DNA from: Isoetes taiwanensis | Taxonomy: Eukaryota; Streptophyta; Lycopodiopsida; Isoetales; Isoetaceae | Length of the DNA: 64,000 nt | Direction of reading: 5' to 3' | NCBI GenBank assembly: GCA_021234155.1 | Contig: JAJEKV010000073.1 | Span: 1,646,001 to 1,710,000 of the forward strand | Shown: piece by piece, positions 22,794 through 36,104 of the stretch | Position numbering within the stretch: position 1 is the stretch's first letter | Layout of the letters: each line of letters begins with the position of its first letter | Notes under the pieces: generated by a model | Told to the model about the DNA's origin: nothing | Database searches by the model: none | Seen by the model: the letters and a program-made list of their open reading frames with translations, nothing else | Translations under genes and position numbers: made by a program

Positions 22794-23877
22794 CAGCCAG
22801 AGGCAAATCAGGAGAACAGAATCAAACGCAAATCACATGCCCCTGAAGCAAGCACTGTAAGGGAACCAAGGCCAAGTACAACAAGGCAGAGAAGACCCAT
22901 TACAGATTGCAAAGGCCTGACAGAAACAACACAGAAACAACATTGCCAAGTATAATGGAGTTAGCTAGGCCGATTCTACACCATACCCTCTCCTGTGATA
23001 AAGAAGAACCACACAAAATACAAGCATGAACAAAAGCAAACAAATGCACAGAATAATAGAACTCCAGGCTAAAATTAGCTAGCGTTGCCAGAAATTACCC
23101 TTGAAGCTCCAGTCGTTGCTATCTCTGCTGGAGCAGATTGGCTACAGAGATTACAAGCTGGCTCTACTCTACAACCAGCGACCATCCAAATGACAGAGTA
23201 CAATAAACAAACTGACCATGTTAAGTATCCATCGAAGACTATAAAATCCACTCCTTACTATATGCAGAAAGAAGCAGTCTAAGAGAGCAGTTTGGATGCG
23301 ATTAAGAGAGTAGTTTGGATGCGATGTTTACAGTGCAAGCAATATAGATTGAAAAAGAGCTCAGAATCATGCATTTTAAAATAGAGGTAGAAGAATTCCA
23401 CCTGCCGATTTCAAAACGCAATTCGCAAAACGACGTCACCGGAATAAAATGTCAATAGATCCACCAGAGGCCTGTCAATCAAAGTTCTGCCGGAGAGCTT
23501 ATCCAAAATACCATCACACTCACGTCAATCTACGCGCAACTCTGCCAATCGCTGCTGCTTCGCCAAAAATCAAAGTCTAGGATCTGCTTCTTCGGTTCTG
23601 CATAAACAAAACAACTCCCGCCGGTGTTCCGTTCTGTTCTAGATGGCTACTAAACCTGAATACCTAAATGTGAAGAATTGGATGATTGTCCACAAATAAC
23701 GTTAGTTGTTTTTTACCTTAAAAAAAAACCCCATATCATAAATTTCAGAAATGTCAAATTTTAAACGACCCATTTGCCTAGAGCCTGTGAATTTCTAACT
23801 TTTGTCTACAATATTACATGCCTGAGTATGATTATATGATGAAAATAATGTATCCGCCAATTTAAAAACAAAAAAGA
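22794..23877. other. Unassigned region
   Basis: No convincing gene or transposon domain. Short open frames (up to 66 codons) show no recognisable motif. Confidence 0.6.
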
Positions 23878-24083
23878 GAATAGAATAGAATAGAATAGTT
23901 TTTTTATCGTCCACTGAGACCAATCGGCCTATGGGACCCAGAAGGAGCGCAGGAAACTTATTACTGTCCGGGTTAAAAAACCCCCGCCCCGAAGGGTTTT
24001 CGAGGGAAAGACCGTGGCAGTAATAAGAATGCTGTCAAACTGTACAAGTATACATCATCATGAAATAAATGTGTATGTACATG

Positions 24084-27000
24084 TCAAGTGCGTGCCCGAG
24101 GACATAGCTGATCTCGCATGTCCATGACCTCCTGAAGGTATGATCCTAGCATCCGTACAGATGCCGTGCTCAATGTCACATGTAGCGGCTGGCCAGGCCT
24201 GACCAACTCAGCATAGCGCGTCCGGATTTGATCATATGCTGGGCAACTTTGAAGGGTATGAGTTTCATCCTCAATGACTCCCATTTGGCAGCATTGACAG
24301 AGCACGTCTGGCGTGGCTCACTAATCCATCTGCCTTTGTCTCAATTCGAAGATGATGTGCCCCCAATGCGAATGGAGGCAATGAGTCTGCGTCTTTTCAT
24401 GGGCAAGTGGGTGCGCGGAGGTAGCATTGTGAGCCTCGTTCCAATGTGGGATTTATGTGGCGCTGGTAGTGTCTTTGTCTTGACTGTTCAAGGGCGCCTG
24501 GCATCCCAAAGCTTGCTGATGAAGCAAAGCGTCAAGATATTGCCTCAAGCTATGGCGATCTGCCTCTGTTTGCACATGTATGCACCTGCTCTGCACATTC
24601 CATCTAGCCATCCATTGAGCTCTCTTTTCCCTCCAAAGAGGCCTTGAGGCGTTGTGGCCCCATTGCCATGATATAAGCTAGTTTTGGGAGGCGAGCATCG
24701 TCCATGTTGACCACCTTCGAAAATAGACAATGTGGCGATCAAGGGCGCCCTCACGAAGAGGCAAGAATCTGTTTCTGCGGTAGAATTTGATATGGGATGT
24801 GGACTTCACCCCTAGTGCTTTCGTACCAAGAAGGCTTTTACGCACCTACTCCAAGTCATTCCAAGTAGCGAGGGATACTGCTGGGCCCCATACTTCAACC
24901 CCGTATAAAAAGGACGGGCTCCACTAAGACTTTGAGCAGGTGTGGTCGATGGGTCCAATCATACAACTCCGCTCTATGACTATTGTTTTGCATTGCATAT
25001 AGTGCTTTCCAGCCCGCCGTAACTTCGTAGCCGTATGGATGTGTCCCGGTGCATAGTAGGCGGAAACTCCACTCCCAAATATTTGTATGTGGATGCTACT
25101 TCCACATTACGCCCTCGATAGCGGAAGGAGGGATCCTCTACCGTCGTCGTGAAGATGATATGAAAACCAAGTTGACGCCGCATATCGATTCCGCTTGACA
25201 AAATGTGTCCGGGCATCGAGATGTCGTTGCATGTCTGGCTGGTGTGTAAGCTAGGAGGTCCACATCATCGGCATATATTAAGCGCTTGATGATCGGTAGA
25301 GAAGGTGAGCCCCGTCGCCCCCATTATCGCCAACCCGGCTCTCCAATTGATCAATGTAAAGCACAAACAATGTTGGGGAGAGAGGGCATCCTGGCGAACC
25401 CCGATACTACTATCAAATGGTTGGCTTGTTAAAACGCAACCGACAGAGCATCTTTCATAAAACGTACATTGCATTGCATGCAAATCTACGAACCCCGGTA
25501 TGTCGCAATCTTGCCCATAGTTTTTCACGAGGCCGCGGTGTCAAATGCCTTTGCAAAATCCACGAAGCAACAATATAGATCGGCGGTTCCTGGCTGTCTT
25601 CAACCGAGCTTCGCAATGTGAAGATGTGGTCAATGGTTGAGTGTCGGGTGCGAATCCGCTTTGGGTGAGGGCCCGTATCTCTAACTGCCTACGCTTGGCC
25701 CGATCAGCTGCTGCTTTCGAGAATGCCGGCAAAGCAATTTTGCAAACACCAAACCCGACCATGATTGTTCGGTAATTGGGTAGGCGGTCGCGGGTCACCG
25801 CCTTATAGATGGGAACAACTCGCTATTGGTCCTTTGCATCGGGAAGCCTTCTGTAATGCCTTGTTGAACAAAGGCGCCAAAGATCGGTATTATGGACGAC
25901 CCTGCCCACTTAAGCAATTACGCACGCATGCCATCCGGTCGGGGTTTTCCCATTGGCAAGATCTTCGTAAGCCTAATTCCGCGTCGAATCTGTGATTTCC
26001 AGACCGGGCCTTCTTGCGGGGGTAATGCCGCATGTGCACCATGAGGGTCGTATAATTTGTTGCAAGTATTGCCTCCTTTGCTTTCGGGAGTGATGTTCCC
26101 CGTGGGGCATCGCGGCTTTCTAAGAACCCTTCGCCGGAAGGTCACGGGTGACGTTCAGGAGATAAAACATTTCCCTTTGATGTGCCGCAATGTACACCGC
26201 TTTCTTAGCTTTAAGGAAGGCGGTGCTGTCGGACCGCATGTGGGCGTAAAGCGGTCGTGACTTGGCGAGCCAGCGTTTGTGTTCCTTGCACTCGTGCATC
26301 AAACCATTGATTACGTGGGAAGGTTGTGTTCCGGAGGTCCGTCAGCGGGCGGCTTATCCACAAACATCTCTCTGCCGCAGATCCCTAGCACACATCGGTC
26401 GGTAGGCCATCTGTTGCTCTAGTGTAGGATATTGCAAAATTTCTGCCAGGTCATCTATAAGCATCGGGCATAAGTCCCGCATGTTCATAATCCAATCGCA
26501 TTTGCAGAGGCATGTGAGGAGAGCGTGGCGCGGGGGTTCGCACAACCCGCCAAGCCAACTTCAAGTAAAGTGGTAAGTGGTGCGAGTCGATCTCTTCATC
26601 CCTATTAGTTGTTCCCACGGAAGTGCTTGGCGACATGCATATCCCTTTCGGGCACCAAACACATAGTCCACCACACTAGATCCTCCCCCGGTTTTCCTGT
26701 CTACAAGTGCTCTTGCGGGTGGGCGACCCTTTGTGCCGATCCATTGCAGATTACAGTCAAAGACCCAGAGCAAAAGCAATTGTCTACCATGGCGTGTGAC
26801 CTGATTGTCATCGATGTCCGGTGGCCAAGCCGCTTCCGCGGGATGCGGTGCAATATATCATCGATCAAGGGATCAAATCTCATGGGTTGTTCTACCCGGT
26901 CGCGGCGCATTGAAGTCTTCAAGGAGTATGACAACGCCTAACTGCTTATCTTTGGCCGTATGTCATCATATAGATCGACATAGGGGTCCAGCCTATCCAC

Positions 27001-27372
27001 ATCCGGAGTGGGTGTGATAGAAGTTGCTTTGCGATGTGGAAAGTAGCGGGCCGCCACAAAGAGGGGTGCGCCATCGCAGTTTTGTACACGCACCCACAAG
27101 TACCGGTTGTGCTTGTTGCTGTCTTCAACAAGGAAACCGACCGTGCCAAGGTCGATTCGATAGTAGCAGCAACTCCCCCATGCCCCCACTTTTCGCGTGC
27201 AATCATTGAAGATTGAGTAGCGGTATCCCCGCAAGTCGGGTATCCCGCGGTCCGCATGCTCCCATGTTTCCATAAGGAAGATCAGATCCATATATGCAAA
27301 GAACAGAGTTGAGACTATCTCCCTTCGCCATGGGAAGCCCCGGCAATTCGAGGAGACCATGCGGAGGCACAA
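24084..27372 (-). pseudogene. LINE 3 ORF2: endonuclease, RT and CCHC-type C-terminus, heavily frameshifted
   Basis: The endonuclease start is open at 26938-27372 (VSSNCRGFPWRREIVSTLFF, LIFLMETWEH). A GVRQ-A-LSP reverse transcriptase motif is visible at 25265-25528. The catalytic box reads LIYADDVDLLAYTP on the minus strand, with YADD at 25264-25275. YKYLGVEF follows at 24980-25216, as expected after the palm domain. The C-terminus (24084-24305) has C-x2-C and ETHTLQSCPAYDQIRTRYAE, a zinc-binding pattern found in several LINE families. No frame spans two domains, so many frameshifts and stops have accumulated and the enzyme is dead. Confidence 0.82.
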
Positions 27373-27375
27373 TTC

Positions 27376-27915
27376 CTATTTGTCGGCCAGGGCGGTTGGG
27401 GGATTCAATGGGCGGCGGCGAAGGGGATGGCAAAAGTAGAGGCGTACCGAGATGTGCGAGCAAACGAAGGTGAAGCAACTTGAGCGGCGGCGCAGCGCTG
27501 TAGCAAAGTAAGAAGTGGCATGGTCAGGAGCTGCTGGAGGGTTAGCAGGATTCGCAGCAACATTTGGCGGCTTGAAAATTTGCATCTTACCCCGAATCAG
27601 TCGTGCAGCTCCTCCCTGTCTGCGAATGCTTTTAACTTTGGCCAACTCGTGCCTGCGGTCTTCTTGTTGGGCTGGGGTCAGGTCTCGGTCAACATACAAG
27701 GCAGTTCCCTTCAGCTGCCTACCCTGGCGTAGGATAGCTGCTTTCACTTGCGCATCTCGTCGCGTGAGCGTGACTACCCGGTAAGCGATGCGGTATTTGG
27801 CGCCATGGCGTCTCGCCCTAATAATATGTACTGGCACGGGGAATGTCATTCGAGCAAGAATCAACATTTGGAGCCGGTTAATGAGGTCCTCCCCTGACAG
27901 ACAAAATTTTGCCAA
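27376..27915 (-). pseudogene. LINE 3 ORF1-like protein
   Basis: A 179-codon frame starts MAKFCLSGEDLINRLQMLIL and contains GRQLKGTALYVDRDLTPAQQ followed by a basic stretch. The phrase 'LKGT-x-hydrophobic-x-x-D/E-DLT' before a helical basic region is common in LINE ORF1 RNA-binding proteins. It ends in a His/Arg-rich tail close to the endonuclease start. The first part is probably the real ORF1 and the C-terminal part may be out of frame. An RNA-chaperone role is inferred from the family. Confidence 0.65.
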
Positions 27916-27930
27916 ATTTTGATGCCAAGA

Positions 27931-29795
27931 AAAATCTTACCAGCATTATCGATGACCAAAAAAATGTTCACAACGATCTTCAAAACTCTTTTAGACAAGT
28001 TAGCAAATGTGCACTAGGCTATGCCAGGCATTAATAATTGTTTGTAATATTCGAGATGGCATTACTAGTTTACATTTCTGGGCATTAATAATTGTTTGTG
28101 ATGTTCGAGATCGCATTACTAGTTTGTGTTCACTCGGGATATTACAAATGTTATTTTGGTGCTTCACTTGCTTAGATCTATATTTCATATGCTTATGATG
28201 GGTGTTGCGACCATATCCTTAAAACCATCCCAGTCACCCTCTTTTCTTTTGACTTGCTATATTGCAATATGCTTATTTAGCTAAATCTCAATTAGTTATT
28301 GTGAAATTTAGAAGACCTTGTAATGAAAGCACACAATGACTCTTGGAGAAATTTTGAAATGAAACCCTAGTAAGGAATTGTGAATTTATAGAGCAGGTAA
28401 TTGTGGTTGTTAACTCAAGAAGATGTCCTATCCAAGTGTGGATACATTGCTTCTTCAAGGTGTTGGTTGTAAAGATCATATAATATTAAATAAAAGCATT
28501 AAACACCAAGCTTAACATAGCAAGGTGATTACAAAAATATTGGCACACCCACATATACAAATGAACTAAGGCAATTTACCTTTAGCATTATTGCATTTAG
28601 ATAAGCCTTGAAAAATTAACTAATGTTGCAATGAAACAATCAAGAAAGAAAACATTTGGACCAAATTTGTGTTCCCCAAATTCATGCTCACTAGTTATGG
28701 TGCCCGGCGTTGCCGGGCTTTGGTAGTGATTTCCAAGGGTGGTTGTTTGTAGTTGTGTTGCTTTATCTTTTGTATGTATCCTTTAAGGAAGGAAGGAGAC
28801 TCAGGCCAATTTGTGATGGTTGTAAATAAAAAGAAGGGACCAGCTAAGATGGAAATGTAAGAACAATCTGCTTTGCTTTGTCTTTTAGCAGAAGCAAATT
28901 TAATTGAGTCCCTTGGCTAAATTGAGCATTTTCACATTGGATTTGCTTTTGAATAGAATGAGAGAGAGGCTAATTGTTTCTTTTAGCACATAGCTCCTAC
29001 TTTCTGCCAATGGTAATATGCTCTTATTGCTAAGGCACCCTTTCATGTTGTGAACTTTTGAGAATGAGGTAGCATGGTTTTATTAGGCTTTTGATTTGAT
29101 GCACAATATGTATAATGTTTTCTCTTCATTTTGTAAGCATAAATTTATTATCTATTTGCATAACGATCATAGACTTAGAACATTCAAGTGCTTGGAAACA
29201 TGGGTTAATACCCAGTGGAATGCCAAGGGCGACATTATTTGCCCTCTTTCGCTTATAATGAGACATGGACAAACATCCAAAAGCATAAAGTTGTTACTTC
29301 ATTTAATGTTGGTGCAAAATATTGTTGGAGTAACCTTGAGATTCTATTCTCTTCTATTAAAGCACGATGAAACTTATGAACATCGAAAGCATGATGAGAC
29401 TCATAAACATCGAAATGCATGATGAGTTATATATAGTAGAATAAGAAATAGATTAGGTTTACTAATTTCTCCAAACGAAATTTTTAGTTCCACTTTCTAC
29501 AAAGAAAATTTGTTGTAGGCAGTCACACATAACACATAATAATGTTCCGCCTTGTCGCATTAGATAAGAAACAGATTAAATACCACTTGGACCAATATGT
29601 GATTTGTTGTTTACTTTTAAGTACCTTTTAAGTTAACCACACTGGTAGACTTGTATTAATTGAACAAACAGGAACACAGACCTTTAATCTGTTAGATATC
29701 CATCTTCCTAACGTCACGTTTATGTTTGTAAAATAAGCACAGAATATTCTGAGGAAACTGATAGTTTCTGACTTGCCACACTGCATGTTTTGCAG
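27931..29795. other. Unassigned region with a 54-bp tandem duplication
   Basis: ggcattaataattgtttgt-containing units start at 28027 and 28081 (54-bp period). No gene or transposon domain is recognised in the rest. Confidence 0.55.
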
Positions 29796-30183
29796 GAGGT
29801 CTACTGAGCTCCCCTTAGTCATACGTCAGACCATGGAGGCAGCAATTATGACACATTTGATGCCACATTCTCAGGTAGAATCTATGTTTCCTTTAGAGGA
29901 GTTGCATAAATCTATCATAACTCTTCCATATTATTGTAGCTTCGTATGGTCTATGGTTTAGAAATATTAAAGGAGAAGTTGCCTTCTCGTATATCCATGG
30001 CCTTTGTGCAGATTGATATTTATGTCCAAGTTCTTCAAGCATATGGAGGTAGGTTATTGTGTGATCCTGTTTTTTTGGCTGCCACGCATGAATTTAAGAC
30101 ACTTTCATAATTCTGAAACATTCTTATGTACGTTCTGCATGCATAAATGCAGCATCACTTGCTTTGGCTGATGCAGGAATTCC
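29796..30183 (+). pseudogene. RRP41: Fragment of exosome subunit RRP41, three exons
   Basis: RRP41 is an RNase PH-fold subunit of the exosome ring that degrades and trims RNA in nucleus and cytoplasm. Exon 1 (29796-29874, after tgcag, before gtagaa) reads RSTELPLVIRQTMEAAIMTH and then LMPHSQ. Exon 2 (30012-30048) reads IDIYVQVLQAYG. Exon 3 (about 30128-30183) reads RSACINAASLALADAGIP. These are three consecutive exons in the order of plant RRP41, but only about 60 of some 240 residues are present. Upstream and downstream exons are missing. The acceptor before exon 3 reads 'at' where 'ag' is required, so splicing is broken. After GIP the sequence becomes unrelated. The retained introns show DNA-level capture. 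Confidence 0.9.
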
Positions 30184-33100
30184 AAAACTCAAATTTGGTA
30201 ATGAACTCACCAAGTTGTCGAATGGATTATCAAGGTTTGTGATTGTAATTGGCATAGGGGGACTTCTAGATTGGGCTAGAAAGGGCTCCACAATATCCTC
30301 CACCAAGTGCAGTGTAAGAATTCTTTAGGTCAATAGATGAACTGTCAAGGTCGGCCATATCATAACCTGCAGATGCGAGAAGCTTGAAATGCATAATAAG
30401 AATAACATTAATCTTACATAGAGATAAACTTTACCTGCTTGACTGATAGCAAGGTTGAGCTCTTGCAAAGCTTGAAATGCAAAATGAGAACAGACATAGA
30501 GATAAACCTGCACTGCCTCCATTGCCTCCACTGCCGTTATGCTTTAATGTTCCATCTGAGCTAACACACCATCATGGAGCATTTGTCCCCGGAGGTCATT
30601 GTATTAACAGCAACATGTTCAAACACATCCTAATTAGAATGAGGAAAATGAAAAGGACACGTCTAGGATAGTTTGAGGCAGAAGTCCATGAAATATCTCT
30701 AAGACTAAGGGGAAATAATATTATAGTTACCCATGCTGCTACATTATGATGTTCGCTATCTCAGCGGGATGGAAAAGATGGTATAAAGGGCATGGCAGAT
30801 AACTCCAACAGACAACGTTGTAACATAGCAGAACTATCAAGTTGAGATGACATTATAATTTATCAGAAGTACTAATGCTCTTCCCAATGAAATAAAAAAA
30901 GAATGGTAAGTCCTGAGAGAGTTCCTTTTACACATTGAGCTGCCTCAAATAAAAGAATGGAATGCTACATTTAAAGACATGTTAAAAGTGCAACTCAGTG
31001 AAAATCTGAATTGATCATCTATGGAAGAGGCCTACCATGTCCAGTTGCCTTAGATACATTTAAAGACATGTTTTCAATGTACTGGAATCTAATTTTTTCC
31101 TGTGCGGTAGAGGCATGCCACGTCTAACATTGATTCCTATGCAGGAGGAGCGTCTAACATTGATTCCTATGCAGGAGGAGTTGGTTAGTAAAAAAACCAT
31201 GTAGCCATAACAATCGATAAGTGGCATTAACTATGCAATGCACTAAGAGCCAGGGGGAAAATGTTTGCATATGCAATTAGTAGTCTTTGCTTAACAAAAT
31301 GTTTGCATATGCAATTAGTAGTCTTTGCTTAACTGCTCGTTACCATGAACATTCTGTCTTCTTGAGTAAAGAGAAAAGAATAGACATAGAGATTTGGACA
31401 ATTCCTCCAGTAATTCTTGCATTTAACTCTGGTAGTACATAAAAAAGCAGTAAGTTGTAGCTGTATTAGTGGAAGAAAAAAGACATACAGATTCTCTTGC
31501 TGCTTCTGGCCCCTTCCTTTTGCAAAGTTTTGTGCTTCCACAGCCTACAGTGATGAGCTTTTCTAAGCTCAAAATTATGAATAGACTTCATGCCTGCCAA
31601 GGATCCTCCCAATCTCAGCTGGGTGGAAGAGACGTAAAGGTAGTATAAAGGGCATGGCCGATAGCTCCAACATATGAGGCACAGCGACACCTGGTTTTAA
31701 GGTTTCTAGTACGGTAGATGTTTGTGACAGTCACACAATGGAGGAATTGCATGGCATCTAAAGTCCAAACATGGACCACAAAAAGCTCCATGGACAAAGT
31801 CATTCTGTTAGGACAAAAACGAAGAGTTCTATGTTAACTATTTCAACAGTCTTGAGTTTATGATATTATCTGATTGCACCCATGCAGAACAACTAAATGA
31901 TAATAATTGCAAGTACAGGCCCATAAGCTTTAAGCACCTATCGTCAGCTTGCATGTAGTCATATCAGATCTAGAGCAGTGCACCTATGTAAAGAAACTCT
32001 AGCAAATGTGAACCTATCCTATTACCACTAAACCTCTCATATCTAGCAACCTAGTATGACCTGTAAATTATGAAGGCCACATTACTTCAGCCCTAATATA
32101 TTGGATTAGCACCCACCAGAACAAAGCACAACTTACTCCTATGCATTAAAGCACGTCAGCACATAAAGCAGATTATAAATGCAAAATAATTACCTCAGAT
32201 GAAGAGTTCTGTAATGTGCAGTCTAATGAATCGCCTACAAAAAATGATGGGTACACTCAAAATAATGCAGAATCAAATTTACAGTGCACTCTAACGAATT
32301 GCCAGCGTAGAATGATGGATAATCTCAGAATAATGCAGGATAGAATTTACAATTAGAGAAATACACATGAAGACACTATATGTCTAAAGATATCCTGAAT
32401 CATAGATTTATTTACGCAAAACTATCAAGGTATCATGTGATACAAAATATTTGAAGGCACTATATGTCTATTATCTTTCTGAATCATAGCAAGGTATCGA
32501 GTGATACAAAATACAGCCTTATACTACTGGGATGATTTGGATTATTCAAGGAATTTTGATTTAAAGTTATTTAAGAAAAGCACAAAGATAGAAGGCTGGT
32601 AATCATCAGAAGCCATATATCTAACAAAAATTAAGTACCTGAACTGATTCACAACCATAAAGAGCTTAGCTCAATCAGTGCAGTAGACCAAATTAAATTA
32701 GAGCAAATCAAATAAGTACAAATTACCCATCATTTCAATGATGATAGTGATAGCAACATGCAAGAAGAACATGTATAGAGACTGGAGCCGATATGTTGCA
32801 TATTTTCTACGGTTCCATCTGTCTATAAAGGCTCAAACACAGCTTGTTCAAACTTAAAAAAGTAGAAGTAAAAAGAATAACAAATAATTCAAAAGGAAAA
32901 CCTGCTGTCCTATATCCTATCCATAGAAATTCATACCAAAATGATGTCACTTGATAGCATAATGGCGGTTAAAGAAGTAAATCCACGCCAGAAATTCATA
33001 CCAAAACAATGTCACTTGATAGCATGTTGATGGCTAAAGAAGTAACCATTGTATAAGAAGCTTAAAAGATTGAATATACCTGTGCAGAAGAAGTCTCTGC

Positions 33101-35042
33101 TCCGAAATGAGATGGGTCTAAAAAAATTTAACCGGAATGGCACAGAGATAGTCTCACGCCTTATCAAAATCCATGATCTAAGAAAATCGAAGTAAAAGGA
33201 AGACAGATAATTCAAGAGGAAAACCTGAAACAATGATAGGAATCTCAAGAGCAAAAACATACCTGCCAGTTGACTGTTTTCTATAACTGGAATGGCAGCA
33301 GATGGATCTCTAGAAGCCCACCGTTTGGGCATGGGCTGGCTATTCTTCCCATAGCTCCATTAATGCTCCTGGCCCATGTGGACAGTGCTCCATAGATTGA
33401 AGCAAGAAGCAATAGATTGCAGAGCAATATGAATGTAGCCCACGAAACTGATAAGCTGCTATTGGATTTTCCAATGCTAGAACAGACAAATCAAAAGCTC
33501 CATAAGGCTGGAATGGGAAGAAGCACAAAATCTCTCGTTAAGAAAAAACATAAGCCAAACACAACATACCATCTATTCCGTTCAAAGGGGTTTTAGAGCA
33601 TTTTTCTCAGCTTCGTCCTCTCAGATTCAACTCGGCACCTCCAACATTAGATTTCGCCAAAAACAAAACAATCTATTGTGGAAAAAAACTTACTGCAGAA
33701 AGGCTCAAAGCTTCCACCGACACTTTCCATGAGCTGTCAGATGTCAATATCTAGTCGGAATAACTTGAAACCTTGATCCATAATTGCATTCTCATCACCA
33801 ACCGTGGCAGGGTTCCGAGGATAAGCCATCCGAAGGCAAATCCTAAGCCATCCGAAAGCAAATCCAGGAAAACAAATCCAGGAAAACTGAAGGATAACGT
33901 CCTCCATGCCATTCATCGTGGCATGTGCATGCCGGATTGAAAGGCTAGAAATAGAAAAGCGCAAAAAAATCATCATAGGAAATAGGAAATAAGGTTTTGT
34001 GATTTTTGGAAATCGGAATTCTATTCCGGCGTCTAAACTCCCTAAAAACCTTAGGAAATGATGCTAAAAAGAATTCCAAAAAGGTTTTCTCCAAACCGGA
34101 AAAACCGAATTTAAACAATAATAAGATAAGATAAGATAAGATAAGATTTCATGAAAAACATGATACGAAAATCTAAAATCCCTTGTTTAAAACCATAATA
34201 AAGCATTTTTAGAAGCAATTTCTACGGTGTTGTTAGATATATTAACCATCCAGCTTTCAATTTTTGTAATTAAAAATTTCTATTAAGGATATGAAATAAG
34301 TTGACTCGATGTCATTACGGAAGCGTCTTCAAGTATAGTTGGTATATGCAAATCATTTCCGCCTCTACATTTCAACCTCTAAATGTACATTCGTATGAAA
34401 CAAAATGTTGAATATGAGATCTTTTTGTTTGAAGAGATTATTCATTCAGAAGATCTTTGAAGACACTACTTGGATATCACAACAAAAGGAACAATGTCAA
34501 GAATCCTCCTTATATCTCTCTTCCTGGTTGCATCTCCTAGAGTCCTATCCCAGTGCCAATTTCGCATGTAAATAGATTTCCACCTAGACGTTCTATAGCA
34601 AAACTGAACTCCAAGGGTTGAACCTTGTAAAAGCTCTAGATCATGTGCAAACTTAGAGAATATATCCATAAAGGTCTCAGTTTATAAAACAAACCTCAAA
34701 CTAAGTTATATAATATTTTGTCAAGTAAAGCATGGGGGCGTATCCTTTGGCAACATCCTGCTGATTAACTTTGAATAAACAAAACAAATATCTGTTCTGG
34801 CAAAAGGAAGCACCAACAAATGGAGTTTAAGAAATTGAATGAGGCAAGAAGTCTTCATCGTTTAACTAGCTTAGTGCATCTAAATTTGCTCTTTCCTGAG
34901 GCAAATTTCCGTATGGGCTTGATAAAAAATGTGAATTGATGCATCTAAGCATAGTCAACCAATATGTGGCACGTGATAGAGCCATGCCAATGTTTGCACT
35001 TTCATATGCGTACTCAGTTTTAGAAAAATACTATACTATTAC
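30184..35042. other. Unassigned region rich in short tandem duplications
   Basis: No gene identified. Visible local duplications are a 30-bp unit at 31121-31180 (cgtctaacattgattcctat...), a 38-bp unit at 31260-31336, a ~66-bp unit near 32220-32350, a ~65-bp unit near 32935-33050, and (ATAAG)5 at 34121-34145. One minus-strand segment near 33260-33332 (MPKRWASRDPSAAIPVIENS) ends at a plausible donor, but I do not recognise it. Confidence 0.5.
34121..34145. repeat. (ATAAG)5 microsatellite
   Basis: Five perfect ATAAG units. Similar pentamers form the tails of LINE fragments elsewhere in this window (62.58 kb), so this may mark a lost retroposon tail. Confidence 0.85.
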
Positions 35043-35135
<93 letters not shown>

Positions 35136-35182
35136 TAGTTTTAGCGTCACGCCACTAGGCAGCATCCAATTGGACATGTGAC
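35043..35182 (-). mobile_element. SINE copy B with (TATC)23 tail, 5'-truncated
   Basis: GATA repeats at 35043-35134 (23 units) are followed by ~48 bp (35135-35182) nearly identical to 45215-45262: gtagttttagcgtcacgcca and onward. Read on the minus strand this is a SINE 3' end with a (TATC)n tail. The tRNA-like head is missing. Confidence 0.8.
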
Positions 35183-35489
35183 ATCTATGAATGTTTTGTT
35201 TGACTCTAATAGTGCACCTTCTATGCAATGGGGGTGGTCATAACCACCCTTAGGATACCGACCCCTCCCAATTGCTAAAAAGGGGATCTCATATCTCTTT
35301 ATCGGGATTTTCCCTCTCCTGAGTTTATCAACAAATTTACTTTAACCACTACATTGTCATAAAAGATAGGAGGGGGAACCATATGAAATGAAGATGAAAA
35401 CCACTATTGCATGCTTGTTTTCAAAACAAATTATAAAAAACCAAAGAATGACAAATTACAAAAGATGCCTTTGTATTTTGACATTTACT
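35183..35489. other. Unassigned spacer
   Basis: AT-rich, no ORF, no recognised repeat. Confidence 0.6.
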
Positions 35490-36104
35490 CATCCGCTTGA
35501 TATTTAAATAAAGTCTGAACCATATCTATAGTGGTTTGATAGCAGTTAATTACGGCAATTGGTTTTTGGGTTCTTTATGAGTAACCACTATGGATAACCA
35601 CATCTTTTTTGGTAATGTCTATGAGTCATTACCATGATAATTAACTCAGTATTAAAAACCATGCAACAAAACCACAACTAGTCTATAAAATACATTGTGA
35701 TAATAAAAAACTAGCATGAATAACCACCATGGCAATTAAATTGGTATAAAACACCACACCATAATTATTTCAACTTCTCTAAGCAATGTAACAATAGAAA
35801 CCAACATAAATAACCATTGCCATACTTATAGTGGTGTTGAAAAACCATGCTATAAACCAATGTCGATTTAATAAACCATGCTATCTTAGAAACCCACATG
35901 AATGACCAGCATTAATGCTAGAAAACCATGTCGTAAACTACTATCGGTTTTTAATAAACCACACTATAAGAAAAAATCAACATGAATAACCACGTACTAG
36001 TTACGAAAACCACTATGCTACGTGGTTTTTATTAGGAATGAAATTTTTAACATTAAAAACCACATTTATAGTGGTTTTTCAGTGGTTTATGGTAGTGGTT
36101 AAAT
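35490..36104. repeat. Right subterminal array of element 1
   Basis: Many copies of AACCAC/AAACCAT and the reverse GTGGTTT, e.g. aaaaaccatgcaacaaaacc and tagtggtttttcagtggttt. It mirrors the array at 20.8-21.5 kb in motif and length. It leads to the terminus at 36105-36120. Confidence 0.65.

Larger units (their letters stand above)
23878..27930 (-). mobile_element. LINE 3: GC-rich non-LTR retrotransposon with (TATTC)n tail
   Basis: Minus-strand LINE. The left end is a short (TATTC)n tail (plus strand gaata units, 23878-23898). ORF1-like sequence lies at 27376-27915, endonuclease at about 26560-27372, reverse transcriptase between, and a zinc-binding C-terminus at 24084-24305. It is noticeably more GC-rich than its surroundings. 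It has a pentanucleotide tail and not poly(A), and its domain wording differs from LINEs 1 and 2, so it belongs to another LINE lineage. It sits inside candidate element 1. Confidence 0.85.

Noticed and set aside
27520-27784. Plus-strand frames of 70-89 codons
   Set aside because: Antisense shadows of the LINE 3 ORF1-like frame.
35043-35134. Open frame of repeated YLSI residues
   Set aside because: Translation of the GATA microsatellite; the same at 45055-45214.
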